The notes beneath the pieces were generated by a model. It made no database searches, was not told where the DNA came from, and saw nothing but the letters and a program-made list of their open reading frames with translations. From assembly GCF_000585375.1 (NCBI RefSeq), contig NZ_KK073874.1, positions 8,405,913-8,469,912 on the forward strand: DNA of 64,000 bases. The letters are read 5' to 3'. This DNA comes from Cryptosporangium arvum DSM 44712. GTDB taxonomy: Bacteria; Actinomycetota; Actinomycetes; Mycobacteriales; Cryptosporangiaceae. Shown in pieces: positions 24,888 through 33,997 of this stretch. Positions within the stretch are counted from its first letter, which is position 1, and every line of letters starts with the position of its first letter. The position numbers were made by a program, and so were the translations under genes.

Positions 24888-26072
24888 TCAGGTGGCGGTG
24901 CGGCGGACGACCAGTACGCCGCCGCCCGCGACGAGGAACAGAGCCGGTACGACCAGGAAGGCGCCGTGGGGGCCGACCTGGTCGGCCAGCGCGCCGAGCG
25001 CGAACGGGCCGCTGCCGACCGCCAGACCGGCCGCGTAGGACGCGTACCCGGCGGCGCGGTCGGGCTGGCCGTCCGACGCCTGCATCGCGAGATCCATCGA
25101 CAGCGGGTAGGTGGGGCCGAGCCCGAAACCCAGGATCGCGAGGCCGACGATCGCGACGACCGGTGACGTCGTGATCCAGAACACGGCCCCGCCGATCAGG
25201 GCGACGCCCAGCGCCGGCAGGAGCAGCACGGGGCCCGGGGCGCGGGCGGCCGACACTGCGCCGACGATCCGCCCACCGCACATCCCGCCGACCACCGCCG
25301 TGACCGCGGCCGTGGCGAGCGCCGCCGTCGAGCCGGTGCGGTGCCGCAGCACATCGGACGCCCACAGGGTGGTCGCGAACTCGGCCGCGATGCAGCACAG
25401 CATGATCACCCACGTCACCCAGAACCGCCTCGGCAGGCCCGGACGCCCCCGGGAGGCGATCTCGTGGCCGGCGGCGGGCGCGCGGCTGACGTCGGAATGC
25501 TGATCGGTGCCGGTGGGCAGACGGGTGGCGGTCGCGCGGGCGAGCACGAGGATCGCGGCCGCCAGCACGCTCGCCACCAGCAGGGCGGGTCGCCAACCGA
25601 AACCCTGGTCGAGGGAGAAGCCGATCGCCAGCGGAGCCACCAGCCCCACGCCGCAGGCGATCGCGTTGCCCTCGGTGAGCGCGGCTCCGGAGAACGCGGG
25701 CCCGTGGATGCCCAGCAGCGTGGGCGCGATGCTGTTGACCAGGATCGCGCCGACCGTACCGATGCCGAGCGTCGTCGCGATCGTCACCACCGGCACCGAC
25801 GGCACCGCCGTCAGGGCGACGATGCCGAGCGCCAGTGCGACGACCGTCGTCCACAGCGTTCTCGCGCGTCCGATCCGGCGCGTCAGGAACGGATACAGTG
25901 CGCCCGCGGCGAGGGCGCCGACGGCGAGCGCGGTGCCGTGCAGGCTCGCCACCGCGCGGCTGGTGCCCTGCTCGTCACGCAGCAGCGGCACCACCGGCCC
26001 GAAGCCGTAGATGAACCAGCCGTAGAACCCGAGGACCGCGTAGACGAGATAAGTAGCCCGGGTTCGCGTCAC
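24888..26072 (-). CDS. MFS transporter
   Basis: It has 394 residues with about 12 hydrophobic segments (YLVYAVLGFYGWFIYGFGPV in TM1; LTRRIGRARTLWTTVVALAL loop 2-3 motif). The pattern fits a general major facilitator transporter; substrate not predictable. The GTG at 26072 (VTRTRATYLVY) is chosen because upstream sequence lacks hydrophobicity and overlaps the divergent gene. It converges on maf with four bases between stops. Confidence 0.82.
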   Translation of the reverse strand: MTRTRATYLVYAVLGFYGWFIYGFGPVVPLLRDEQGTSRAVASLHGTALAVGALAAGALYPFLTRRIGRARTLWTTVVALALGIVALTAVPSVPVVTIATTLGIGTVGAILVNSIAPTLLGIHGPAFSGAALTEGNAIACGVGLVAPLAIGFSLDQGFGWRPALLVASVLAAAILVLARATATRLPTGTDQHSDVSRAPAAGHEIASRGRPGLPRRFWVTWVIMLCCIAAEFATTLWASDVLRHRTGSTAALATAAVTAVVGGMCGGRIVGAVSAARAPGPVLLLPALGVALIGGAVFWITTSPVVAIVGLAILGFGLGPTYPLSMDLAMQASDGQPDRAAGYASYAAGLAVGSGPFALGALADQVGPHGAFLVVPALFLVAGGGVLVVRRTAT

Positions 26073-26095
26073 CGCATCCAGCCTACGGTGGTTCG

Positions 26096-26764
26096 GTGAC
26101 GCACCGAAACGAGTGGATGCCGGCAGAGTTGTACGACTACACGATCGCGATCGGCCCACCGCCCGACGACGTGGCCCGCGATCTGATCGCCGAGACCGCC
26201 GATCGGTTCCCCGGTCCCGCCGGGATGCAGATCCCTCCGGAACAGGCCGGGTTCCTGACGTTGATCACGCAGCTGGTCGGCGCCCGGTCGGCCGTCGAGG
26301 TCGGCACGTTCACGGGCTTCTCGTCGCTGGCCATCGCCCGCGGCCTGCCCGCCGACGGGCGACTGCTGTGCCTCGACGTCAACGACGAGTGGACGTCGGT
26401 GGCCCAGCGGTACTGGGACCGGGCCGGGGTCGCCGACCGCATCGACCTCCGGATCGGCCCCGCGCTCGAGGCCCTGCGCGCGCTTCCCGCCGAGCCGACG
26501 ATCGACCTGGTGTTCATCGACGCCGACAAGCCGAACTACCTCGCGTACTGGGAGGAGCTGGTGCCGCGCGTACGTCCGGGAGGGGTGTTGTTGATCGACA
26601 ACGTGTTCTTTCACCTGTCGGTGCTGTCGGAGAATCCGACCCGACCAGGCGGTGCGGCGATTCGCGCGTTCAACGCCCACGTGCGCGACGATCCCCGAGT
26701 GACCCACGCCGTTCTGCCGCTCGGGGACGGGGTCACGATCGCCCGTCGCGTGTCTTCGGAGTAA
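26096..26764 (+). CDS. SAM-dependent O-methyltransferase (class I, COMT-like)
   Basis: It has 222 residues. The SAM site is SAVEVGTFTGFSSLAIARGL, with DVNDEW at strand 2; the metal-binding core is LVFIDADKPNYLAYWEE and GGVLLIDNVFFH. This is the bacterial catechol-O-methyltransferase-like branch (Methyltransf_3). Substrate unknown. GTG start, divergent from the MFS gene. Confidence 0.87.
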   Translation: MTHRNEWMPAELYDYTIAIGPPPDDVARDLIAETADRFPGPAGMQIPPEQAGFLTLITQLVGARSAVEVGTFTGFSSLAIARGLPADGRLLCLDVNDEWTSVAQRYWDRAGVADRIDLRIGPALEALRALPAEPTIDLVFIDADKPNYLAYWEELVPRVRPGGVLLIDNVFFHLSVLSENPTRPGGAAIRAFNAHVRDDPRVTHAVLPLGDGVTIARRVSSE

Positions 26765-26793
26765 GTGTCGGTGCGTGTCGATACCGTAACTAC

Positions 26794-27849
26794 ATGCGGA
26801 TCGCGCTGGGGTTGGTAGCGGCAGTCGCCGTCACGGTGGTCACGGGCAGCAGCGTGCCGTCCGCGCCCAGACCGGTGGCTGCCGCCGAGGCCCCGGTGAC
26901 CGCGGGGGCCACCGTGGAGACCCAGCCGGTGGAGCACTCCGGCGACGCCGCGGACGACCCCGCGTTCTGGTTCGACCCGAACGATTCGTCGCGCTCGATG
27001 ATCGTCGGCACCGACAAGAAGGGCGCGCTGGAGACGTACGACCTGACCGGCAAGCGGCTCCAGCGCATCCCGAACGTGTTCCCGAACAACGTCGACGTGC
27101 GCGGCAACGTCGTGGTGGCCGCCGACGACGACACCGGCGAGGGTGTGCTGCGCATCTACCTGGTCGATCCCGCGACCAGGCGCCTGTCGTCGGCCGCGGT
27201 CGTACCCACCACCGTGACCGCGCACGGCGTCTGCCTGTACCGCTCCCCCAAGACCGACAAGCTCTACGCGTTCCCGAACGCTGTGTCCGGCCGGGTCGAG
27301 CAGTGGGAGCTGACCGTCCGGGGCTCGAAGGTGACCGCGAAGTCCGTCCGGTTGTTCAACCTCGGCCGGGCCGTGGAGGGCTGCGTCGCCGACGAGGCGT
27401 CCGGCGCGCTCTACATCGGCCAGGAGAAGGTCGGCATCTGGCGCTACGGCGCCGAGCCCGACGCCGGCCGCACCCGTACCCTCGTCGACGGCGCCCGTCC
27501 CGAACGCGACGGCCACATCCAGGCCGACGTCGAGGGGCTGGCCATCGCCGGTGACCGCCTGTACGCGTCGTCCCAGGGCAGCAGCGACTTCACCGTGTAC
27601 GGCCGGATGGACAACAAGTACCTCGGCCGCTTCCGCGTAGCGAACAGCGGCGGCGTCGACGGGTGCCAGGACACCGACGGCATCGACGCCACGTCACGCC
27701 CCTTGGGCCCGGCGTTCCCGACCGGCATGTTCGTCTGCCAGGACGGTTACAACGTGGAGGGCTCGTCGGTGCAGCGCCAGAACTTCAAGTTCGTCCCGCT
27801 GGACCGAATTGTGGAGTCGATCGGGGAACAACCGATCCCGTTTCCGTAG
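26794..27849 (+). CDS. Secreted beta-propeller phytase (3-phytase)
   Basis: It has 351 residues with a Sec signal peptide (MRIALGLVAAVAVTVVTGSS, cleavage likely after PVAAAEA). The family fingerprint is DDPAFWFDPNDSSRSMIVGT followed by DKKGALETYDLTGKRL, then NNVDVRG, ADVEGLAIAGDRLY and SSQGSSDFTVYGR, i.e. the six-bladed calcium-dependent phytase fold. It would release phosphate from phytate outside the cell. A monocistronic arrangement is likely. Catalytic calcium ligands were not individually checked. Confidence 0.9.
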   Translation: MRIALGLVAAVAVTVVTGSSVPSAPRPVAAAEAPVTAGATVETQPVEHSGDAADDPAFWFDPNDSSRSMIVGTDKKGALETYDLTGKRLQRIPNVFPNNVDVRGNVVVAADDDTGEGVLRIYLVDPATRRLSSAAVVPTTVTAHGVCLYRSPKTDKLYAFPNAVSGRVEQWELTVRGSKVTAKSVRLFNLGRAVEGCVADEASGALYIGQEKVGIWRYGAEPDAGRTRTLVDGARPERDGHIQADVEGLAIAGDRLYASSQGSSDFTVYGRMDNKYLGRFRVANSGGVDGCQDTDGIDATSRPLGPAFPTGMFVCQDGYNVEGSSVQRQNFKFVPLDRIVESIGEQPIPFP

Positions 27850-28022
27850 GTCCGGGGGACGAGCTCGATAGGGACGTGTTAGTTGGCCCCTCGGCCACCC
27901 GCTACGATTTCGCTCGCTTCGATGCAGCCAGCGGCACGGTAGGTATCCAATCCAACCGCAGCTCGAAGAGTCTACTCTCCGGTCATGTAGAAAATCCGCG
28001 TAAATTGTGATATATAGGCCCA
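27850..28022 (+). promoter_or_regulatory. A+T-richer leader of the RiPP operon
   Basis: 173 bp between phytase and the precursor gene. It is visibly richer in A+T than the rest of the window, especially 27990-28020, where a TGATATAT sits just before the start and could be a -10 element. No good -35 or ribosome-binding site was identified with confidence. Confidence 0.35.
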
Positions 28023-28196
28023 ATGACGCGCGAGCCGCAGCCCAACCTTCACTCTGAGTTGATAATGATTGACGGGGCTGACCTAGAAAACCTCGACACC
28101 ATGGCGGATTCAGCACTCAAAGACGCAATGGTGCGACTGGTCCGAGAAGCCAGCACTCCGGACCAGACCACGGCGTCTTTCAGCGCGAGCCTCTAG
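28023..28196 (+). CDS. fxsA: FxsA-like RiPP precursor peptide (FxSxx-COOH system)
   Basis: A 57-residue peptide beginning MTREPQPNLHSELIMIDGAD and ending TTASFSASL. The acidic leader followed by a Ser/Thr/Ala-rich tail, and the gene's place two bases before a radical SAM/SPASM gene and a HExxH gene, match FxsA precursors. The canonical tail is F-x-S-x-x; here it is F-S-A-S-L, so the serine falls at -4 and -2, not -3. The start is fixed by an in-frame TGA at 28008 and by the lack of another start codon before 28023. By hand count the gene is 58% G+C, lower than its neighbours appear. Confidence 0.8.
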   Translation: MTREPQPNLHSELIMIDGADLENLDTMADSALKDAMVRLVREASTPDQTTASFSASL

Positions 28197-28198
28197 TA

Positions 28199-29455
28199 AT
28201 GCCATCGCACACAGTGGGCATATCGGCCCACCCGCGAGATGGCTACTGGGGAGAACGACAAGAATGGCCGTTCGACCGAACGAGTATTGACGAATTGGCT
28301 AGTGAGAACTGGCGGCCGGTACCGATCAGCCAGTTCATCCTCAAGTTGACATCGCGCTGCAACCTGAACTGCGATTACTGCTACATATTTAATAAAGCCG
28401 ATAAAGCGTGGCAAGATCGTCCACATCGGATGTCCGATGCCACAGTGGACGCGATCGGCGCGCGCATCGGACAGCACGCGGACGCACACGGCCTAAGTCG
28501 GGTGGAAGCCATCATCCACGGCGGCGAACCGATGCTCTACGGCCCCGACGCACTGCTCCATGCCCTCGACTCGATCGAACAGCACCTCCCGGCCGGCACC
28601 GAACTAGACGCCTCCGTACAAACAAACGGCGTCCTCCTCGACGGCACAGTTCTCGACACGCTGCTGGCACACGGCATCCGCGTCGGCGTCAGCATGGACG
28701 GCACCCGGACCGCCCACGATCGCCATCGGCGGTTCCCCGACGGACGGCCGAGCTTCGGCATCGTCGAACGCAACCTGCGCCGACTCGGTGAGCCGAAGTA
28801 CCGGTCGATCTACGCCGGGCTGCTGTGCGTCGTCGACCTGGAGCAGGACCCGATCGCCACCTACCAGCAGCTCGCCGAGTTCTCACCTCCGCGCATCGAT
28901 TTCCTCTTGCCTCACGGTGACTGGAACTCTCGTCCACCCGGCCGACCCGACGATGACACCACCCCGTACGCGGACTGGCTCAGCGCGATCTTCGATCGAT
29001 GGTTCACGCAGCCGGGCCCGCGTCCGGGCATACGTCTGTTCGAGGAGATTCTGCAACTGCTCCTGGGCGGACACAGCCGGTCGGAGAACATCGGCCTGTC
29101 CCCGGTCGCCACGCTGGTGATCGAAACCGACGGTTCGATCCAGCAGATCGATTCTCTCCGCAACGCGTACCCCGGCGCCGCGGAGACCGGGATGCACGTC
29201 GGAACTCACCTGATCGACGACGCGCTTCGGCACCCCGGCGTCGTCGCCCGTCAGCTCGGGATCGACGCGCTGGCCGACGCGTGCCGCTCCTGCCGGTTCG
29301 GGCGCACGTGTGGAGGTGGCGCCTACCCGACCCGCTATCGGGCGGGCGCCGGCTTCCAGAACCGGTCCGTGTACTGCCCCGACCTGTTCGCTCTGATCGA
29401 GCACGTCCGGGGCGCAGTTGTCCACCAGCTCCGTGACCACCAGGAACAGAACTGA
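28199..29455 (+). CDS. fxsB: FxsB-type radical SAM/SPASM peptide-modifying enzyme
   Basis: It has 418 residues. The radical SAM cluster motif C54-x3-C58-x2-C61 is in LTSRCNLNCDYCYIF, with the GGEPMLYG loop (HGGEP) and VSMDGTRTAHDRHRR downstream. The C-terminal auxiliary-cluster region has ACRSCRFGRTCGGGAYPTRY and YCPDLF, as in SPASM-domain maturases. FxsB enzymes install sactionine- or ether-type crosslinks in FxsA peptides (streptosactin is the known case). It starts two bases after the precursor stop and ends one base before the next ATG. The first ~300 bp are visibly less G+C-rich than the rest. Confidence 0.9.
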   Translation: MPSHTVGISAHPRDGYWGERQEWPFDRTSIDELASENWRPVPISQFILKLTSRCNLNCDYCYIFNKADKAWQDRPHRMSDATVDAIGARIGQHADAHGLSRVEAIIHGGEPMLYGPDALLHALDSIEQHLPAGTELDASVQTNGVLLDGTVLDTLLAHGIRVGVSMDGTRTAHDRHRRFPDGRPSFGIVERNLRRLGEPKYRSIYAGLLCVVDLEQDPIATYQQLAEFSPPRIDFLLPHGDWNSRPPGRPDDDTTPYADWLSAIFDRWFTQPGPRPGIRLFEEILQLLLGGHSRSENIGLSPVATLVIETDGSIQQIDSLRNAYPGAAETGMHVGTHLIDDALRHPGVVARQLGIDALADACRSCRFGRTCGGGAYPTRYRAGAGFQNRSVYCPDLFALIEHVRGAVVHQLRDHQEQN

Positions 29456-29456
29456 G

Positions 29457-31205
29457 ATGGAGTATTTCCGAGTACCCGCAGTCGTCTTCGCCTCCCTGGC
29501 CGCCGGCGGCGCCGACGAAACCGGCGTGCTCCGCGAAGGACAACTCAGCAAACGACGTCTTCTGCTCCATACCGTGCGACGTAGCATCGAGACGTCCAGC
29601 CCGACGGTGGCCGAGGATGCGCGGCTCGCCGCCGGGTGGGCTCTGCTGGCCGATGCGCTGAAGGCCGCGCCGCACGAGGTCGACCGGCTCCTGCTGCACC
29701 CCGCGGTCGGGGACTGGGGGATGCACGCTCTCCGTCGGCTGCACGGCGGCGCCTCTCCGGCCGAGGTCGCCGACGACGCCGGTTACCTGAACGGCATCGT
29801 GGCCGCGGCGGTGCTGCGGGCCGGGACGACGGGCGAGATCCCGGTCCGGGTTCGTGCCGACGGCTCCGTTCCCCTCCCTGGGGCTGGGCTGTTCGAGGGG
29901 CTCGGACAGCGACGCTGGCTGACCGTCCACGTGGAGAACGGTGTCGCTCGACTCCGCGATGCGGACGAGACGACCTGGCGGCCGCTCCGCGACCTCCAGT
30001 CGGTCGCCGAGGGCCACCGCATCGGTGTGACGATCGATGATCTCGACCCCCACCGCATACCGGAGGAGCTGCCGATCGGCGGCCGACTGTCCGACGCGGC
30101 CGCGACGCATTGGCAGGCTTGTCTCGACGACGCGTGGAGCCTGCTGGTCCGGCGGCATCCGGATCGAGCGTTGTCGATCGCTCGGGACATCACCTGTCTC
30201 GCTCCACTGCTCGTCACTCCGGGCGAGCCGAGCGTCAGCGCGTCATCGGGCGACAGCGTCGGGGGCATCGCGCTCACCGAACCGCTGGACGGTCAACACA
30301 TGGCCGAAGCGCTGGTCCACGAACACGCGCACAACAAGCTGTGGAGCCTGCTGAGCCATTTCCGGCTGGTGGAGCCGAGCGATGCGGTCTTCTACGCGCC
30401 ATGGCGAACCGATCCCCGACCGGCGCCCGGCCTTCTCCAAGGTGCCTATGCCCACCTCAACCTCGTCGCCTACTGGGAGATCGAACGCTGGCAAGCAAGT
30501 GGCGACGCGGCCCGGCTCGCCCACTTCGAGTTCGCGCGGTGGCGAGACGCGGTCGACGTCGTCCTCGGTTCGCTGCTCGAGTCCGGGGCGCTGACCGAAC
30601 TCGGCGTCGAGTTCGTGCGTGGCATGCGTCGTGCGCTGGAACCGCTGTTGCGCGCGCCGGTGCCGGCGCTTGCTCTCGAACTCGCCGAGGACGCACAGCG
30701 CGAGAATTGCATCGGATGGCGGCTCCGTAACCTCCACACCGACCCGGACGACCTGCGGGCGGTGGCCAGCGCGTGGCGGGAGCATCGTCCCTACCCGGCC
30801 GGCACCGTGCCGAGGGCGCGCCCCGTTCCTGGCTCCCGCGCGTCCTGGACCAGCGGGCGTCGACGACTGGCCCGCGAGCGTCTCCTCGGCAACCCCGCGG
30901 CGACCGTCGAGCACGCGGACGGTCTCCGCCCGGCGGATCTGGCCTATGCGGACGGCAAGCACGCCGACGCCGCGGAGCTGTACGCGCAGGCGGTCGTCCG
31001 ATCAGCCGCACCGGTGGACGCGTGGACCGGCCTTGCGCTGGCTCACCACCAGTTGGGAACTCCGGTAGCGGCGACGCTCATCGCCCACCCGGAGCTCATC
31101 CGCGAACTCCACGACACGCTGAGGAGCGACGGGGTACCCGACCCGCACCGACTCGCGGAATGGGTGTCGGACGGCCTCACCGCGCCGCCCGTCCATCTGG
31201 GTTAG
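29457..31205 (+). CDS. HExxH-domain putative peptide-modification protein of the FxSxx system
   Basis: It has 582 residues. The metal-binding motif is in EALVHEHAHNKLWSLL (H288, E289, H292), with a conserved context (QGAYAHLNLVAYWEIERWQ) typical of the mod_HExxH family that accompanies FxsA/FxsB. The first third is helical; the C-terminal ~90 residues look TPR-like (ADLAYADGKHADAAELYAQA). It may be a maturation protease or a second modifying enzyme; the activity is not established. It is co-transcribed with fxsB and its last four bases overlap the convergent TPR gene. Confidence 0.85.
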   Translation: MEYFRVPAVVFASLAAGGADETGVLREGQLSKRRLLLHTVRRSIETSSPTVAEDARLAAGWALLADALKAAPHEVDRLLLHPAVGDWGMHALRRLHGGASPAEVADDAGYLNGIVAAAVLRAGTTGEIPVRVRADGSVPLPGAGLFEGLGQRRWLTVHVENGVARLRDADETTWRPLRDLQSVAEGHRIGVTIDDLDPHRIPEELPIGGRLSDAAATHWQACLDDAWSLLVRRHPDRALSIARDITCLAPLLVTPGEPSVSASSGDSVGGIALTEPLDGQHMAEALVHEHAHNKLWSLLSHFRLVEPSDAVFYAPWRTDPRPAPGLLQGAYAHLNLVAYWEIERWQASGDAARLAHFEFARWRDAVDVVLGSLLESGALTELGVEFVRGMRRALEPLLRAPVPALALELAEDAQRENCIGWRLRNLHTDPDDLRAVASAWREHRPYPAGTVPRARPVPGSRASWTSGRRRLARERLLGNPAATVEHADGLRPADLAYADGKHADAAELYAQAVVRSAAPVDAWTGLALAHHQLGTPVAATLIAHPELIRELHDTLRSDGVPDPHRLAEWVSDGLTAPPVHLG

Positions 31206-33766
31206 ATCGGAGGGGGATCGATCACCGACGACACTCGTCCCCGGCGTTCGGCTGTTTCGACGTCGTAGTGGCCCGAGCCCAGGATACGCGCGAACCCGGT
31301 CATCGCTTCGCGGCGAAGCGCCTCACCGCTCGCCCGATCGCCGTCGGCGATGCGATCCAGCCCCAGATTGAGCTCGGCGCCGAGCGTATGGGGATGTTCC
31401 GGGCCCAACACTGCGCGCAGCTGCGGAGTGGTCGCCTCTCCGAGCGCGCGAGCCTCCTCCACCTGGCCCAGTTCGGCCAGCGCCGTCGCCAGGTTCGCCG
31501 CGCAGACCAGCGTGTAGTGGTGACCGGAACCGAGCGAGACCTCGAGGCCGGCACGCGCTTCCTCGAGGTAACGACGAGCCTCTTCGTACCCGTCCCGGGC
31601 GAGCTGCACGACCGCGAGATTGATCGTGGCGGCTTGCGCGAACGGATGCGTAGACTGCCACACGTTTCCGTACCGGGCGACCGTGTCGTTCAGAAGGTCG
31701 ACGGCTTCGCCCAGGTAGTCCCCGCCCGGTAGCCGGAGCGAGCCCGCGAGCCGGAGTGCGTTGCCCAAGCTGATCCCGGCCGCGAGCGCGTCCGGGTGGT
31801 CACCACCGAGAATCGAGCTCTGGAACCGCTGGTAGGCGTCACGAGCCTGCTTGAGCGCCGGTTCGACTTCGCCGGCCAGCCGCTGGACGATGCCCATGTC
31901 GCGATACTGGGTGAGCACCCAGAGGTGGTCTTTGGCCAGGGTCTTGTTCGTGACCAGACGCTCGTAGCGCTCGTAGGCGAGGCGCGCGCGATCCAACGCC
32001 TCGCTGTAGCGGCCCAGGTGCCGGAGGTCCCGCGAGATCCCGGCGAGGGACAGCACCACGTTCGGGTCGTCGTCCTGCCCGAAGAACGCCAGCTGTTCCT
32101 CGTAGTTGTGCTGGTCGAGCTCCAACGCGATCGTGTAGTCGCCGATCAGCTCGTTGTCGAGGGACAGGTTGTTGCGGGCGCGGAACGTCTCGAGGCTCTC
32201 GTCGCCGAACGTCTCCCGGTGTCGCCGCAGGGAATCCTCGTCCAGCTCGAGGGCCGCCACGAACTCCCCTCTCACGCGCAGGTCGGCGGCGTGGTCGTTG
32301 GTGACGGTGAGGGTCTCCGGATTGTCCTCACCCAGCACCGCGCGCATGAGCGTCAGCGTCGGCCGCCGGAGCTCGTAGGCCTCCGCATAACGCGCTCGTC
32401 CCCACAGGAGATTCGCCTTCTGCCCGCGCAGGATCAGGACGTTCTGGTCCTCCGGACCGGAGTCGGACTCCCAGGCGGCCAGGGCCTGATCGATGAGCGT
32501 GTTGCACGCGGCGTACTCGCCGCTCAGATAGAGGTAGAGGGTGACGTTACGGATCAGACGCCGAACCACCGGGTCGGTCGACTCCGGCGCACCCGACGGG
32601 AACAGGTGCGGATAGATCTCTTGATAACGCGGCCAGTTCTGGATGTCGCTCGGGTTGTCCGGGTCCCGCTCGGCGAGCAGCAGGTGGACCTCGCTCCGGA
32701 TCTGGATCGTCTGCTCGTGGTCCAGGCCGTCGCGCACCAGACGCTGAATGAGCCGGTGAACCTGAACCGTCCGACGGTTGTTGTCGATTCGTGCGAGCGC
32801 GTACCGGCCCAGCTCCCTCATCGCCCGACCCACGATGATCGGATCCTGCAGGTTCTCGCCGAACGAACCCGGAAGCCTCCGGGCACCACGGACGAGAAGG
32901 TCGCGGGGGATGGGTTCCGGACCGAGCAGAGCACACCGCTGGAGCAGCTCCAGCGCGAACGGCATCTGCTGGCTCACGTGGCCCATCGAGATGCTCCAGG
33001 CTGCGGCCACCGGCACCGGATAGTCCGTCGGCGGATTCTCCGTGAGCACCTTCCCCGCTTCGTCCTGGAGTGCCTTCAGATAGTCGCCGCTGGGGATGCC
33101 GGTCTCCACCATCAGTGCGCCTGCCTGCTCGAGCGCGAGCGGAAGGTCACCGAGTTCCTCGGCGAGCCGGTCGGCGTCCTCCGCAGCGATCCCGGCCACC
33201 CGACGCTGCAGGAACTCCAGGCTCTCGGCCCGGGAGAACACGTCGACCTCGACCGTCTCGGCGACGCTCTGCCAGCGGTGATTTCGTGACGTCACGAGGA
33301 CGTGGCCTTCGATCTGTCCCTGCGGAAGGAGTTCGCGAAGATCTTCGGGCTGATCCGCATTGTCGAAGACGAGCAGCCATCGACTGTAGGGCGTCCCCCG
33401 TCTCAACGAGTCGAGCACGGCCGCGACGGCTTCTTCGGTGCGACCGGGCGTCAGTTCCTGCAGACCGAGCCGGGGAGCGAGGGCAGCCAGTCCGGACCGG
33501 GCAATCGACAACTGGTCTGCCGATACCCACCAAACGACTTGATAGTGCGCGCTGTTGCGGTAGGCGTACTCCGCCGCGAGTTGAGTCTTACCGACGCCAC
33601 CGAGACCGTGGATGGCATAGGGCAGTAGCGCCGCCTTCTGCTCTCGCCTGAGCTGTGCCCGGAGTTCCTCGAGGAGGGTCGCGCGACCGGTGAAGTTCTT
33701 GTTTCTCTGGGGGACATTGCCCCACACCACCGGAATTTCTCGGGCCGGGCCACTGATCTCCGTCAC
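31202..33766 (-). CDS. fxsT: FxSxx-COOH system NB-ARC/tetratricopeptide repeat protein
   Basis: It has 854 residues. The N-terminus VVWGNVPQRNKNFTGRATLL is the hallmark opening of the FxSxx-COOH TPR family. A STAND ATPase of the NB-ARC type follows: Walker A HGLGGVGKTQLA (K60), Walker B RWLLVFDNAD, VLVTSRNHRW and LPLALEQAGAL. From about residue 400 on there are many tetratricopeptide repeats of the Kinesin-light-chain type (LGRYSEALDRARLAYERYER; GYEEARRYLEEARAGLEV). Such STAND-TPR proteins act as switches sensing a partner. GTG start. Convergent with the RiPP operon and divergent from the SIR2 gene. Confidence 0.9.
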   Translation of the reverse strand: MTEISGPAREIPVVWGNVPQRNKNFTGRATLLEELRAQLRREQKAALLPYAIHGLGGVGKTQLAAEYAYRNSAHYQVVWWVSADQLSIARSGLAALAPRLGLQELTPGRTEEAVAAVLDSLRRGTPYSRWLLVFDNADQPEDLRELLPQGQIEGHVLVTSRNHRWQSVAETVEVDVFSRAESLEFLQRRVAGIAAEDADRLAEELGDLPLALEQAGALMVETGIPSGDYLKALQDEAGKVLTENPPTDYPVPVAAAWSISMGHVSQQMPFALELLQRCALLGPEPIPRDLLVRGARRLPGSFGENLQDPIIVGRAMRELGRYALARIDNNRRTVQVHRLIQRLVRDGLDHEQTIQIRSEVHLLLAERDPDNPSDIQNWPRYQEIYPHLFPSGAPESTDPVVRRLIRNVTLYLYLSGEYAACNTLIDQALAAWESDSGPEDQNVLILRGQKANLLWGRARYAEAYELRRPTLTLMRAVLGEDNPETLTVTNDHAADLRVRGEFVAALELDEDSLRRHRETFGDESLETFRARNNLSLDNELIGDYTIALELDQHNYEEQLAFFGQDDDPNVVLSLAGISRDLRHLGRYSEALDRARLAYERYERLVTNKTLAKDHLWVLTQYRDMGIVQRLAGEVEPALKQARDAYQRFQSSILGGDHPDALAAGISLGNALRLAGSLRLPGGDYLGEAVDLLNDTVARYGNVWQSTHPFAQAATINLAVVQLARDGYEEARRYLEEARAGLEVSLGSGHHYTLVCAANLATALAELGQVEEARALGEATTPQLRAVLGPEHPHTLGAELNLGLDRIADGDRASGEALRREAMTGFARILGSGHYDVETAERRGRVSSVIDPPPI

Positions 33767-33997
33767 CGAACCACCTCAGCCTCGTAACTCGAGCAGAGTC
33801 GAGCAACCACCGGGAGGGCACAAGAATGTAGAGCGGAAGCCGTATTGCGGCCCCCCTGGAAGACTAGCGTGAACCATGGAACTCGGAACGCGGTTCGACG
33901 CCGTCGATCTTCTGTCACACTAGGACGGCGGCAGTTGCGGCGCTACCGCAGCTGTGTCGCACCTGTCCCGGCAGCCGCTTGAGGGGAGTCGCCGCCG
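33767..33997. promoter_or_regulatory. Divergent promoter region, NB-ARC/TPR gene and SIR2 gene
   Basis: 231 bp shared by two outward-facing genes. I see no clear operator palindrome or promoter boxes. A GAGGGGAG just upstream of the GTG at 33998 is a good ribosome-binding site for the SIR2 gene. Confidence 0.4.

Noticed and set aside
28883-30158. Minus-strand frames opposite fxsB and the HExxH gene
   Set aside because: No recognisable domain and no start signals; the plus-strand genes have clear catalytic motifs.
31796-33289. Plus-strand frame of 497 codons opposite the NB-ARC/TPR gene
   Set aside because: Pure antisense of TPR repeats; the minus-strand protein has Walker motifs and family openings.
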